Position numbers and translations under genes: made by a program
Assembly (NCBI GenBank): GCA_016866375.1
Contig: VGMK01000004.1
Location: forward strand, 1-29,989
Direction of reading: 5' to 3'
Source: Bacteroidota bacterium
GTDB taxonomy: Bacteria > Bacteroidota > Bacteroidia > Flavobacteriales_D > Crocinitomicaceae
Length of the DNA stretch: 29,989 nt
Notes under the pieces: model-generated
What the model saw: the letters and a program-made list of their open reading frames with translations, nothing else
Databases searched by the model: none
Told to the model about the DNA's origin: nothing
Part shown: positions 1 to 8,194 of the stretch, piece by piece
Layout: every line of letters starts with the position of its first letter
How positions within the stretch are numbered: position 1 is the stretch's first letter

Positions 1-190
1 CGAAATCCCATACATAATTTGTTATGGCTGGGCCCCCATTCGCGTTGGACGTACTGTTGAAGGATATAGGAACGTTTGAGCACGCAGAGGTTGGATTAGC
101 TGTAAAATTTGCAATCGGAGACTGACCATAGGCAAGCATTGTACATGCAAGAAAAAATATTATCGTGATTATTTGGAATGCAGACTTCAT
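1..190 (-). CDS. Secreted PKD-domain protein, N-terminal fragment (cut by window edge)
   Basis: Sixty-three codons read leftwards from an ATG at 188-190 and run off the window. The protein opens with a basic residue and a hydrophobic stretch ending in AYGQ, a typical Bacteroidota signal peptide. The mature part begins SPIANFTANPTSACSNVPIS and continues to a YVWDF motif. The pattern 'P.A.F.A.P.s.C...vp..F...S' followed by 'Y.WdF' is characteristic of PKD (polycystic kidney disease) domains. In this phylum such domains are common in large surface or secreted proteins exported by the type IX system, but the C-terminal sorting domain that would show this lies outside the window. The full length and any catalytic domain are unknown. 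Confidence 0.75.
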   Translation of the reverse strand, partial: MKSAFQIITIIFFLACTMLAYGQSPIANFTANPTSACSNVPISFNSTSNANGGPAITNYVWDF

Positions 191-340
191 AGAAAAAATT
201 ATCCGTAAATTTAACTAATTGACTTAGAACTTCACAAAATAGTTGCAGTAATTAAAGATTTTTTGAAAATTTAAAACTTCTTTATTTATTTAATTCCGCG
301 CAATTCAAAATTGGATATTTAAATTCCTCCCTTGTGAAAT

Positions 341-364
341 TTTTTTACAATATAAAGTAAAAAA
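341..364 (-). terminator. AT-rich hairpin downstream of the metH operon (weak terminator candidate)
   Basis: An 8-bp inverted repeat (TTTTTTAC at 341-348, GTAAAAAA at 357-364) with an 8-nt loop lies about 40 bp past the stop of the second metH gene. The stem has only one G-C pair and there is no separate U-tract beyond it, so it may simply reflect AT-rich DNA. The rest of the 191-400 spacer shows nothing else I can support. Confidence 0.22.
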
Positions 365-400
365 GACATGGTAATAAAGAATGGAAGCCATTTAAAATTG

Positions 401-3067
401 TCATTGAAGAATTACATTGTACCATTTTAAAAGTACATCGTAATTTTTTTCTTTTCGGTGGCAAATGTCTTTCACTTGTTCTGTGGAAATTTTACCGAGA
501 CCAAAATATTTGGCTTGTGGATGCGCAAAATACCATCCACTCACCGAGGCAGCAGGATACATGGCAAGATTTTCAGTTAATGACACTCCTATTGTTTGTT
601 CTGCGTTTAATAACTTAAATAGCTCAATTTTTTCCAAATGATCGGGACAGGCGGGATATCCCGGCGCAGGTCTGATGCCACGATAATTTTCTTTTATTAA
701 TTCTTCATTAGAAAATACTTCATGTTCTGCATATCCCCAGTATTTTCGTCGAATTTCCATATGCAGGTATTCCGCTAAGGCCTCTGCCAAACGATCGGCT
801 AATGCTTTCAGTAAAATAGAATTATAGTCGTCGTGTTGAGCTTCAAATTTCGCAATTCGTGACTCAATGTCAAATCCTGTCGATACAACAAAAGCTCCGA
901 TGTAATCGGTTATCCCTGTTGATTTTGGAGCGATGAAATCTGCGAGCGCTAAATTGGCTTGATCTTTAGCTTTCTTTATTTGTTGTCTTAATGTTCGCTG
1001 AACCCCAATTACTTCAGAATAATTTTCAGGATTGTAAATTTCTATGTCATCGCCTACTGAATTTGCCGGAAATAACCCAAAACTCGCGCGCGCCTCCAAC
1101 CATCGCTCCGAAATGATTGTTTGAAGCATCTGTTGTGCATCTTCAAACAATTTTGTTGCCTCCAACCCCACAATTTCATCCCGCAAAATGGAAGGGAATT
1201 TTCCGTGTAATTCCCATGTTTGGAAAAAAGGAGTCCAATCGATAAATTTTGAAATTTCTGTCAAATCCATTTCTTTGAGTATTTTGGTACCCAAAAAATT
1301 TGGAGGCGAAATGCTGCTTTCGTTGAATTCTAAATTGAGTTTGTTTTTTCTTGCGCTGTCTAAGTCCAGAAGTTCTTTTGCTAGTCTGTGTTTTGTATGA
1401 TGAGCGCGTAATCTACTGTATTCATCTTTGAGTTCGCGAATAAAATGCTCCTTCTTTTGACTCAATAAACTGTCTACAACTGTTACAGATCGAGATGCAT
1501 CCAAGACGTGAATAACTTGACCTTTTGTATAATGTTCCTCTATTTTTACCGCTGTATGTACTTTTGAGGTAGTTGCTCCTCCAATGAGTAAGGGAATGGA
1601 TAATCCTGCCCTTTCCATTTCTTTAGCTACATAGACCATCTCATCAAGGGAGGGCGTAATTAAACCGCTTAAACCAATGGCATCAACATTTTCCTGAATT
1701 GCCGCTTTAATTATTTTGTCCGCCGGAACCATAACACCAAGGTCTATTACCTCATAATTATTACATCCCAGTACAACACCTACTATATTTTTTCCGATAT
1801 CATGCACATCACCTTTTACCGTTGCCATCAATATTTTTCCTGCTGAAGAGGACTTGCCGTCTTTTTCATCTTCAATGTAAGGTAATAGGTATGCAACCGC
1901 TTTTTTCATGACGCGTGCAGACTTTACAACTTGAGGGAGGAACATTTTACCGCTGCCAAATAAATCTCCTACTGTGTTCATGCCATCCATCAGAGGACCT
2001 TCTATTACTTCAATTGGACGAGTAAAAAGGTGTCTGCATTCCTCCACATCGTCGTTGATAAAGTCTACAATGCCTTTCACTAATGCATGGCTCAATCGAC
2101 CTTGTACAGGTAGTCTTCTCCACGATAGATCGGCTTCCTTTTTAATAACTTCACCTTTCACCGTTTCAGCAAATTCGAGCAGGCGCTCCGTCGCATCTGA
2201 ATGTTTGTTCAATAATACGTCCTCCACATGTTCCAAAAGAGCAGGTTCAATATCTGAATACACTTCGAGCATTGTTGGATTCACGATTCCCATATCCATT
2301 CCATATCGAATGCCGTGGTAAAGAAATGCTGAGTGCATTGCCTCTCGTACTTTGTTGTTGCCCCTGAAAGAGAACGAAACATTAGAAACACCTCCACTGA
2401 CATGTGCCCCTGGTAAATTTTCGCGTATCCATTTTGTGGCTCTGAAGAAATCTAAGGCATTATTGTTATGTTCTTCCATACCCGTAGCTACAGGAAAAAT
2501 ATTTGGATCAAATATGATGTCTTCTCGCGGAAAATTGACTACGTCAACAAGAATATCGTACGATCGTTTGCAAATTTCAATCCGCCGTTCGTAGGAGTCT
2601 GCTTGCCCAATTTCATCGAATGCCATTACAATAACCGCGGCGCCGTAACGTTTAATAATCTTTGCCTGACTTATGAAAATGCCTTCCCCTTCTTTTAACG
2701 AAATTGAATTCACAACTCCCTTTCCCTGAATACATTTTAATCCTGCCTCTATAATTTCCCACTTTGAGCTATCGATCATAACAGGTACGCGCGCAATGTC
2801 TGGCTCGGATGCAATGAGGTTTAAAAATTTCACCATCGCTTCTTTACCATCGATCATTCCCTCATCCATATTTACGTCAATGATTTGAGCACCGCCCTCT
2901 ACTTGGTCTCGGGCAACACTCAATGCAGCCTCGTAATCCCCCTCCTTTATCATTCTCAAGAAAGCTTTTGAGCCTGTGACATTTGTTCTTTCGCCAATGT
3001 TCACAAAAGTGCTTTCTTTGGTTACCAAAAGAGGTTCAAGACCGGACAGTTTCAATGTTAATTCCAT
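401..3067 (-). CDS. metH: Methionine synthase, B12-dependent: pterin, cobalamin and AdoMet-activation domains
   Basis: This 888-aa protein is MetH without its homocysteine domain. It carries methyl from methyltetrahydrofolate to cobalamin and presumably docks with the separate homocysteine-domain protein encoded just upstream. Domains in order: pterin-binding barrel (about 20-280, with NIGERTNVTGS at 23-33); helical cobalamin cap (about 310-400); Rossmann B12-binding domain with the base-off motif D420-x-H422-x-x-G425, where H422 is the lower cobalt ligand; and a C-terminal AdoMet reactivation domain (about 550-888) with RPAPGYPACPDH at 799-810. The ATG overlaps the end of the upstream gene by 10 bp (ATGGAATTAA), so translation is probably coupled. 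All key residues are intact. The two-gene arrangement is known from Bacteroidota and is not a frameshift artefact. Cytoplasmic. Confidence 0.95.
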   Translation of the reverse strand: MELTLKLSGLEPLLVTKESTFVNIGERTNVTGSKAFLRMIKEGDYEAALSVARDQVEGGAQIIDVNMDEGMIDGKEAMVKFLNLIASEPDIARVPVMIDSSKWEIIEAGLKCIQGKGVVNSISLKEGEGIFISQAKIIKRYGAAVIVMAFDEIGQADSYERRIEICKRSYDILVDVVNFPREDIIFDPNIFPVATGMEEHNNNALDFFRATKWIRENLPGAHVSGGVSNVSFSFRGNNKVREAMHSAFLYHGIRYGMDMGIVNPTMLEVYSDIEPALLEHVEDVLLNKHSDATERLLEFAETVKGEVIKKEADLSWRRLPVQGRLSHALVKGIVDFINDDVEECRHLFTRPIEVIEGPLMDGMNTVGDLFGSGKMFLPQVVKSARVMKKAVAYLLPYIEDEKDGKSSSAGKILMATVKGDVHDIGKNIVGVVLGCNNYEVIDLGVMVPADKIIKAAIQENVDAIGLSGLITPSLDEMVYVAKEMERAGLSIPLLIGGATTSKVHTAVKIEEHYTKGQVIHVLDASRSVTVVDSLLSQKKEHFIRELKDEYSRLRAHHTKHRLAKELLDLDSARKNKLNLEFNESSISPPNFLGTKILKEMDLTEISKFIDWTPFFQTWELHGKFPSILRDEIVGLEATKLFEDAQQMLQTIISERWLEARASFGLFPANSVGDDIEIYNPENYSEVIGVQRTLRQQIKKAKDQANLALADFIAPKSTGITDYIGAFVVSTGFDIESRIAKFEAQHDDYNSILLKALADRLAEALAEYLHMEIRRKYWGYAEHEVFSNEELIKENYRGIRPAPGYPACPDHLEKIELFKLLNAEQTIGVSLTENLAMYPAASVSGWYFAHPQAKYFGLGKISTEQVKDICHRKEKNYDVLLKWYNVILQ

Positions 3068-4041
3068 TTTCTCGGCGAATAATTTTTTGCAAGATCAGCT
3101 ATCGCTTTGATATGCTCTGGTGTGGTTCCACAGCAGCCTCCAATTATGTTAATTAGTCCCTCATCAAGAAATTCTTTAATTTGTGCTGCCATCAGGGAGG
3201 GTGTTTGATCGTATTTTCCGAATTCATTAGGTAAACCAGCGTTGGGATGTGCACTCACAGCAAATGGAGATTTATCATTTAAAATTTGCAAATAGGGCCG
3301 CATCAAATCGGCACCTAAGGCGCAATTCAGGCCAATGCTAAACAAGGGCATGTGTGATAGCGAGATCAAAAATGCCTCGGTTGTTTGCCCGGTAAGTGTG
3401 CGACCACTCTGATCTGTTATGGTTCCAGAAACCATAATTGGTAAACGTTCCCCTCGGGTTTCATACACCTGATCTATCGCAAATAATGCAGCTTTGGCAT
3501 TTAAGGTATCAAAAATCGTTTCAACGAGCAGAAGATCAACACCTCCATCCATCAAGGCATTTATTTGTTCTTCGTATGCCTGAACCAATTCATCGAATGT
3601 TATGGCCCGATAGCCCGGGTCATTGACATCGGGCGAAATGGACGCTGTTCTGTTGGTGGGACCAATTGATCCTGCAACAAATCTTGGACGATCCTTAAAC
3701 TCTTGGGTAACTTCTTTGGCAATCTTCGCACTTTCGAAATTGATGGCATATACTGCCTCCTGCAAATCGTAGTCTGCTTGAGCAATCCAAGTTCCGGAGA
3801 ACGTGTTGGTCTCCACAATATCAGCCCCTGCCTCGAGATAAGCACGATGTATTTCTTTGATTATTTCAGGTCGTGTGATTGAAAGTAAATCATTATTACC
3901 CCTCAGAGGTTTTTTATGATTATCAAAATGCCCTACTCTAAAATCTTGTTCTGATAATTCATATCCTTGAATCATCGTGCCCATAGCACCATCTAATATG
4001 AGTATTCGTTGTTCAAGTGCTTTTTCCAGTTCTTTATTCAT
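3058..4041 (-). CDS. metH: Methionine synthase homocysteine-binding subunit (Hcy S-methyltransferase domain)
   Basis: The 327-aa protein is a complete homocysteine-methyltransferase barrel, matching the N-terminal module of one-piece MetH. The three zinc-ligand cysteines that activate the homocysteine thiolate are present: C240 in GLNCALG and C303/C304 in IGGCCGTTPEHI. Other family signatures are ILDGAMGTMIQ near residue 15 and VETNTFSGT near 76. It should accept methyl from the cobalamin protein encoded immediately downstream, with which it overlaps by 10 bp. It starts at an ATG preceded by a SAM-I riboswitch leader, so the pair is expected to be repressed when SAM is plentiful. A stand-alone S-methylmethionine-dependent enzyme is an alternative for an isolated Hcy domain, but the operon makes the MetH role much likelier. 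Confidence 0.94.
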   Translation of the reverse strand: MNKELEKALEQRILILDGAMGTMIQGYELSEQDFRVGHFDNHKKPLRGNNDLLSITRPEIIKEIHRAYLEAGADIVETNTFSGTWIAQADYDLQEAVYAINFESAKIAKEVTQEFKDRPRFVAGSIGPTNRTASISPDVNDPGYRAITFDELVQAYEEQINALMDGGVDLLLVETIFDTLNAKAALFAIDQVYETRGERLPIMVSGTITDQSGRTLTGQTTEAFLISLSHMPLFSIGLNCALGADLMRPYLQILNDKSPFAVSAHPNAGLPNEFGKYDQTPSLMAAQIKEFLDEGLINIIGGCCGTTPEHIKAIADLAKNYSPRKWN

Positions 4042-4082
4042 AATGTCGTGCGTAAAGAAGAAAAGGTTCGAGTGAACGGGCT

Positions 4083-4186
4083 AACTTATCTTTTTCCTTC
4101 GGAATCGGATTTGGCACCTTTTCACTTTGTTGTGATAGGTTGCCAAGGTTTCAAAGGGCCTGTCCCTCCACCTTTCTTCATAAGTT
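4083..4186 (-). promoter_or_regulatory. SAM-I (S-box) riboswitch in the metH leader
   Basis: Read on the minus strand, the leader contains the S-box core: AGGTGGAGGGACAGGCCC, then GAAACCTTGGCAACC, then AAAGGTGCCAAATCC and finally GATAAG. These are the conserved P2/J, P3 and P4 blocks of the SAM-I aptamer. P1 closes with seven perfect pairs, AACTTAT (4180-4186) against ATAAGTT (4083-4089). The aptamer lies 41 nt upstream of the first metH ATG and about 15 nt after its promoter. SAM binding normally turns downstream genes off. The expression platform is not obvious: only a 4-bp hairpin (GTTC/GAAC, 4066-4077) followed by a pyrimidine-rich stretch lies between P1 and the start codon. Confidence 0.93.
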
Positions 4187-4205
4187 TATTTAAATGAACG
4201 CGGTG

Positions 4206-4213
4206 CAAAGATA
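4206..4213 (-). promoter_or_regulatory. Bacteroidota-type -7 promoter box of the metH operon
   Basis: TATCTTTG on the minus strand matches the TAnnTTTG -7 consensus exactly. A TTTT tract (close to the -33 TTTG) lies 19 bp upstream. Transcription would start near 4200, just before the SAM-I aptamer, as expected for a riboswitch leader. It lies back to back with the dgkA promoter. Confidence 0.72.
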
Positions 4214-4244
4214 CAAACAGATTTCAACTTTTAAAACATAAGTG

Positions 4245-4252
4245 TAACTTTG
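4245..4252 (+). promoter_or_regulatory. Bacteroidota-type -7 promoter box of dgkA
   Basis: TAACTTTG matches TAnnTTTG exactly and ends 8 nt before the dgkA ATG at 4261. A TTTC sits 19 bp upstream in place of the -33 TTTG. The predicted start of transcription falls within a few bases of the ATG, so the mRNA would be leaderless or nearly so. Confidence 0.62.
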
Positions 4253-4260
4253 AAAAAAAC

Positions 4261-4635
4261 ATGAAATTTTTCAGAGTAATCAATAGCTTCATTCCTGCAT
4301 TAGTAGGACTAAGATTTTTAGTTAAAAATGAAAACAATTTTAAATTTCATATTTTGGCTTTTGGGCTAATAATTTGCTGCGGTTTTTTTCTCGGAATCAA
4401 TCGTTTTGAATGGCTTTTTTTAGTTTTAAGTGCAGGAATGGTTTTCGTTGCTGAAGGAATTAATACAGCAATTGAGAAAACGGCCGATGAAATTGATCTA
4501 AAAAGAAATCCCCATATTAAACGAATTAAAGATATTTCCTCCGCAGCTGTTCTGCTTGCAGCCTTGTTCTCTGTTCTTGTAGGAACCATTATTTTCTTTC
4601 CTTATCTCATGAAGCTGTTTTGCGACACATTGTGA
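4261..4635 (+). CDS. dgkA: Diacylglycerol kinase / undecaprenol kinase family membrane protein
   Basis: At 124 aa this is the usual size of the small prokaryotic lipid kinases, which phosphorylate diacylglycerol (recycling to phosphatidate) or undecaprenol. The signature AEGINTAIEKTADEI (residues 64-78) supplies the conserved Glu and Asn for Mg-ATP binding. It is followed by H85-x-x-R-I-K-D91, which fits the family's conserved K-D segment. Three hydrophobic segments are visible (about 30-47, 50-66 and 94-115), so it sits in the inner membrane. The start codon is close behind its own promoter. The last 29 bp overlap the 3' end of dprA on the other strand. Substrate (diacylglycerol versus undecaprenol) cannot be decided from the sequence. 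Confidence 0.9.
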   Translation: MKFFRVINSFIPALVGLRFLVKNENNFKFHILAFGLIICCGFFLGINRFEWLFLVLSAGMVFVAEGINTAIEKTADEIDLKRNPHIKRIKDISSAAVLLAALFSVLVGTIIFFPYLMKLFCDTL

Positions 4636-5716
4636 GTCTATTGCCTGGTAAACTCGAAACGATCCCTTTCATTTCCAATGTTAAAAGATACGATTGTAAT
4701 TGGGAGAAAGTAAGACCTGATTTAATGTAGAGAATATCAAAATGAATGTTTGGTGAAGACTCGATAATTTGTACGATTACTTTTTCTGTAGCATCTAATT
4801 CAAATCCAATGAAAAATTTTTCCTGTTGAGGTTGTCTCGACCAACTTAAAACAGTACGCACATCGTCTGCACTCGTTATTACGTTGGCCACGCCTTTTCT
4901 GATGAGGTGATTGCAGCCCATGGATGTTTCACGCCTAACATCCCCGGGAAGAGCAAATACGTCGCGGTTGTAATCAAAAGCGAGCTCAGCGGTTATAATA
5001 GACCCCCCTTTTTCTTTGCTTTCTATAACTACAGTTGCATCACAAAGTCCTGCTACAATGCGATTTCTCATGGGGAAATTTTCGCGATCAGGTTCTGTTT
5101 CTATCAAAAATTCTGTTGCGATTCCTCCATTATTCAACATTTTTTTTGCCAAATTTTTGTGAAGACTGGGATAAATTCGATCCATTCCGTGTCCCAAGAT
5201 ACCTAAAGTTTGAATATTATTTTTAAGACATAGAAAATGTGCTTGGGCATCGATCCCATAAGCTAAACCGGAAACTATGAGCAAGTTGTCGTTTGTCAAT
5301 TCCTCTAATAAATTTTCGAGAAAATTTTGCCCATATTCTGTCGGAAATCGTGTGCCCACAATTGCAAGAATTTTTTGTTGATTCCAATCAAAGTTCCCCT
5401 TTGAATAGAGCACAATCGGCGCGTCAGCACACTGTTTTAGCCTCCTCGGGTAATCCTCATCTAAAAAGAAAGTGGTTTTGATTTCATTTTTTAGATTGAA
5501 CTCGAGTTGTTTCTCTGCCAAGCCGAGGGCTTTTTCCCTTTTTAAACCACTTATTATTGTTTTATGAACACCTGTTTGAAGCCAAAGTTCGTGGTTGCTT
5601 AAACTGAAAAAACTGTGATAATCGGTTATTTGTCCTATCAATTTGCTTAGTCTGCTTGCTCCAACGCCATGAAGCTGGCTCAGGGCAATTTTACAAAGGG
5701 TGGTTTGCTCGTTCAA
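4607..5716 (-). CDS. dprA: DNA-processing protein DprA
   Basis: The 369-aa protein binds incoming single-stranded DNA and loads RecA during natural transformation. An N-terminal helix-hairpin-helix-like region (about 8-70, with QLHGVGASRLSKL) precedes the Rossmann-like DprA core (about 80-285). Core motifs include IVGTRFPTEYG, GLAYGIDAQAH, ENFPMRNRIVAGL, ESKEKGGSIITAELA and the FALPGD/GCNHLIRKG pair. The C-terminal 60 residues look like the DprA winged helix. The start is a TTG at 5714-5716: no ATG lies in frame before the HhH region, so the exact start is less certain than the identity. It diverges from the first receptor gene by 51 bp and overlaps dgkA by 29 bp at its 3' end. Confidence 0.94.
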   Translation of the reverse strand: MNEQTTLCKIALSQLHGVGASRLSKLIGQITDYHSFFSLSNHELWLQTGVHKTIISGLKREKALGLAEKQLEFNLKNEIKTTFFLDEDYPRRLKQCADAPIVLYSKGNFDWNQQKILAIVGTRFPTEYGQNFLENLLEELTNDNLLIVSGLAYGIDAQAHFLCLKNNIQTLGILGHGMDRIYPSLHKNLAKKMLNNGGIATEFLIETEPDRENFPMRNRIVAGLCDATVVIESKEKGGSIITAELAFDYNRDVFALPGDVRRETSMGCNHLIRKGVANVITSADDVRTVLSWSRQPQQEKFFIGFELDATEKVIVQIIESSPNIHFDILYIKSGLTFSQLQSYLLTLEMKGIVSSLPGNRLTMCRKTAS

Positions 5717-5751
5717 ATTTTTTATTAGTTTCGTTTTATTAATTTAGTTAA

Positions 5752-5759
5752 AATTTTTG
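5752..5759 (+). promoter_or_regulatory. Possible -7 box of the first TonB-dependent receptor gene
   Basis: AATTTTTG differs from TAnnTTTG at one position and ends 8 nt before the ATG at 5768, the same close spacing seen at dgkA. It lies in the 51-bp spacer shared with the divergent dprA. The surrounding sequence is very AT-rich, so chance matches are easy. Confidence 0.32.
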
Positions 5760-5767
5760 TAAAAACT

Positions 5768-8128
5768 ATGAGAAAAATTATTGTCACCTTACTTATTAGT
5801 CTGTTTCACTTGAGTGCAACTGCGCAAATTCGAGGTGCAATCGTAGATGGTAAAAAGGGTGACCCAATACCTGGTGTGAAAATTTTGCTGTCGAGTGGTG
5901 AAAAAACCTCCGCAAACATCGCAGGCGAATTTATTCTTAAACCGGCGAAGTACCCAGTTAAATTAATAATTTCTTCATTTGGATATGAATCAGATTCATT
6001 ATGGATAACCAAGGATACGACTTTCGTAAAATCATTGTACGTGGAATCCATTCAAATCAAAACGGTGGTCGTCACTGCCGGAAGACGTGCGCAAGAAATT
6101 GAGGAGGTACCAATTTCCATGGAAATTTTACGTCCTGAACTCATCAACAACAAAGGAATAGCTAATTTAGAGCAAGCCGTCGACCAATCACCGGGTGTAT
6201 ACGCCATGGATGGGCAAGTAAGCATTCGCGGCGGTGGTGGCTATTCATATGGTGCAGGCAGTCGGGTTATGCTGCTTTGGAATGGAGTACCTATGCTTTC
6301 GCCCGATATTGGCGATGCCAAATGGAATTCTATTCCCATGGAGCAGACATCACAAATAGAGGTTATAAAAGGAGCTTCCTCAGTTCTTTATGGAAGCGGA
6401 GCACTTAACGGAATTATTTCATTAACGGAGAAAGAACCAACCATTCAAGGTAAGCTGGCAGTAAAAGTTCAGTCGGGGGTGTATGACAACCCGAGAAGAG
6501 CCTCCATGAAATGGTGGAATAAAAATCCCACATTTCACTTGGTTGACATTTACGGGGGTAAAGCGTTTAAAAAATTTGGGGCATCGTTCGGTGCAAATAT
6601 GTACCTAGATTCCGGCTATCGCCAAGGTGAAAGTGAAAAACGATTCAGGATTAATGGATCATTTTTCTTACGGTCGGACAAACTGACAAAATTAAAGACG
6701 GGCTTGAGTTATAATTTTCAGTACCAAGATGTAAATATGTTCATTTTGTGGAAAAATGATTCAAGTTGCTATCAACCAATGGATAATACACTCAGTCGAC
6801 AAAAAGCCATTCGGCTTAATATTGATCCGTATTTAAAATTTGTAGATAATAAGAATAACAAACATTATTTAAGAACCCGATATTACCTCGTAACGACAGG
6901 GAACAATCAGAACTATAAGGACGCTTCATTTGCCCAGCTCTTTTATACAGATTATCAATTTCAAAAAAGTATTTTGAGTGGTGTAAATTTGACGGCAGGG
7001 GCTACCGCAAATGTTGGCACAGTAAAGAGCTGGGTTTTTCAGAATCACATTTCTCAAAATTATGCAGCGTATTCTCAGGTAGAAGCGAAGTTTAAAAAAC
7101 TAGATTTAACAGGGGGTATGCGATTAGAGTATTATAAGCTCGATACCATGTCAGTAGATTCTCGTTTTGAATATTTAGACTCTCTTTTTATTCCGGTTTA
7201 TCCGATTTTTAGACTAGGTTCACATTATGCCTTGAATAAGGCCTCCCACCTCAGGATGTCACTTGGTCAGGGAGTGCGCTTCCCCTCTATAGCTGAGCGC
7301 TATGTTTCTACCTCTGTCGGAGGATTAATAATATTTAAAAATCCAAATTTACGGCCTGAAAAAGGATGGTCTGGAGAGATAGGATTTAAACAAATCGTAA
7401 AAATTGGTAAAAGTTGGAAAGGCTACTTAGATGTTGCCGGGTTTATCAATGAATATAGCAATATGACTGAGTTTACCTTTGGCGTGTATAATCCATTGAC
7501 AGGAGACAAATTGACCTGGTTGGGCTATGGAATTGCTTCACCCGAGGATTCAGCCATCTGGAATGCCTTGACTGCCCAAGGGGTTGACTTTAATCAGTGT
7601 GTTGGTTTTAGGGCAGTAAACGCTGAAAAAGCAAGAATTTCGGGGATTGAATTTGCATTCAATAGTCAAGGGCGTATCGGGCCAATTGAGGTGACCTCGC
7701 TAGTAGGATACACCTACATGAACCCGATTAGTTTAAATACCGATTCAATTTACAAACAAACTTTTTCAGATACGAGTACGAATATTCTGAAGTATCGCTT
7801 CCGACATATGGCAAAATCAGACATTCAGCTTGGCTACAAGAATTTTGAATTGGGCTTTTCAACGCGATTTAATAGTTTAATGATTAATATTGATAAAGTA
7901 TTCGAAGAGCCAATTGGAACACAAGAAATTTTGCCCGGGCTTAAAGAATACAGGGAAAAAAACAAAAAAGGCGCATTTGTAGTTGATCTAAGGATAGCCT
8001 ATTCAATTAAAAAACAATACCGATTTAACTTTATCGTCAACAACCTTCTGAATGCTGAATACGCTTCAAGACCAGGAGATATTCAAGCTCCACGAAATTT
8101 TATTTTACAATTTCAGTGCAATCTTTAA
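5768..8128 (+). CDS. TonB-dependent outer-membrane receptor (first of a tandem pair)
   Basis: The 786-aa protein has a signal peptide (residues 1-19, ending SATA before Q20). A carboxypeptidase-D-regulatory-like beta-sandwich (about 21-95) follows, then the TonB plug (about 100-225, with VVVTAGRR, VSIRGGGGYSYGAG and the IEVIKGASSVLYGSGALNG signature). A 22-strand barrel fills the rest, ending in the usual NNLLNAEYASRPGDIQAPR segment. It imports an unknown ligand using TonB-ExbBD energy. It is a close paralogue of the next gene, strongest in the plug and the C-terminal third. No SusD-like partner, regulator or metal-uptake gene adjoins, so I do not assign a substrate. Oddly the last residue is Leu (QFQCNL) where outer-membrane barrels usually end in Phe, as the paralogue does. 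Confidence 0.92.
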   Translation: MRKIIVTLLISLFHLSATAQIRGAIVDGKKGDPIPGVKILLSSGEKTSANIAGEFILKPAKYPVKLIISSFGYESDSLWITKDTTFVKSLYVESIQIKTVVVTAGRRAQEIEEVPISMEILRPELINNKGIANLEQAVDQSPGVYAMDGQVSIRGGGGYSYGAGSRVMLLWNGVPMLSPDIGDAKWNSIPMEQTSQIEVIKGASSVLYGSGALNGIISLTEKEPTIQGKLAVKVQSGVYDNPRRASMKWWNKNPTFHLVDIYGGKAFKKFGASFGANMYLDSGYRQGESEKRFRINGSFFLRSDKLTKLKTGLSYNFQYQDVNMFILWKNDSSCYQPMDNTLSRQKAIRLNIDPYLKFVDNKNNKHYLRTRYYLVTTGNNQNYKDASFAQLFYTDYQFQKSILSGVNLTAGATANVGTVKSWVFQNHISQNYAAYSQVEAKFKKLDLTGGMRLEYYKLDTMSVDSRFEYLDSLFIPVYPIFRLGSHYALNKASHLRMSLGQGVRFPSIAERYVSTSVGGLIIFKNPNLRPEKGWSGEIGFKQIVKIGKSWKGYLDVAGFINEYSNMTEFTFGVYNPLTGDKLTWLGYGIASPEDSAIWNALTAQGVDFNQCVGFRAVNAEKARISGIEFAFNSQGRIGPIEVTSLVGYTYMNPISLNTDSIYKQTFSDTSTNILKYRFRHMAKSDIQLGYKNFELGFSTRFNSLMINIDKVFEEPIGTQEILPGLKEYREKNKKGAFVVDLRIAYSIKKQYRFNFIVNNLLNAEYASRPGDIQAPRNFILQFQCNL

Positions 8129-8194
8129 GGGTAAAATTAAAAGGCCTATTCTGTGTGTTTTTCATAAAAAACGATTAATATTGAATTCTAAACT

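Noticed and set aside
1974..2594. Plus-strand ORFs of 115 and 80 aa opposite metH
   Set aside because: They lie wholly inside a well-supported gene on the other strand, have no recognisable domain and no promoter.
3058..3067. Frameshifted or broken metH
   Set aside because: Both parts have proper starts and complete domains, and the two-gene form occurs in other Bacteroidota, so a pseudogene call is not justified.
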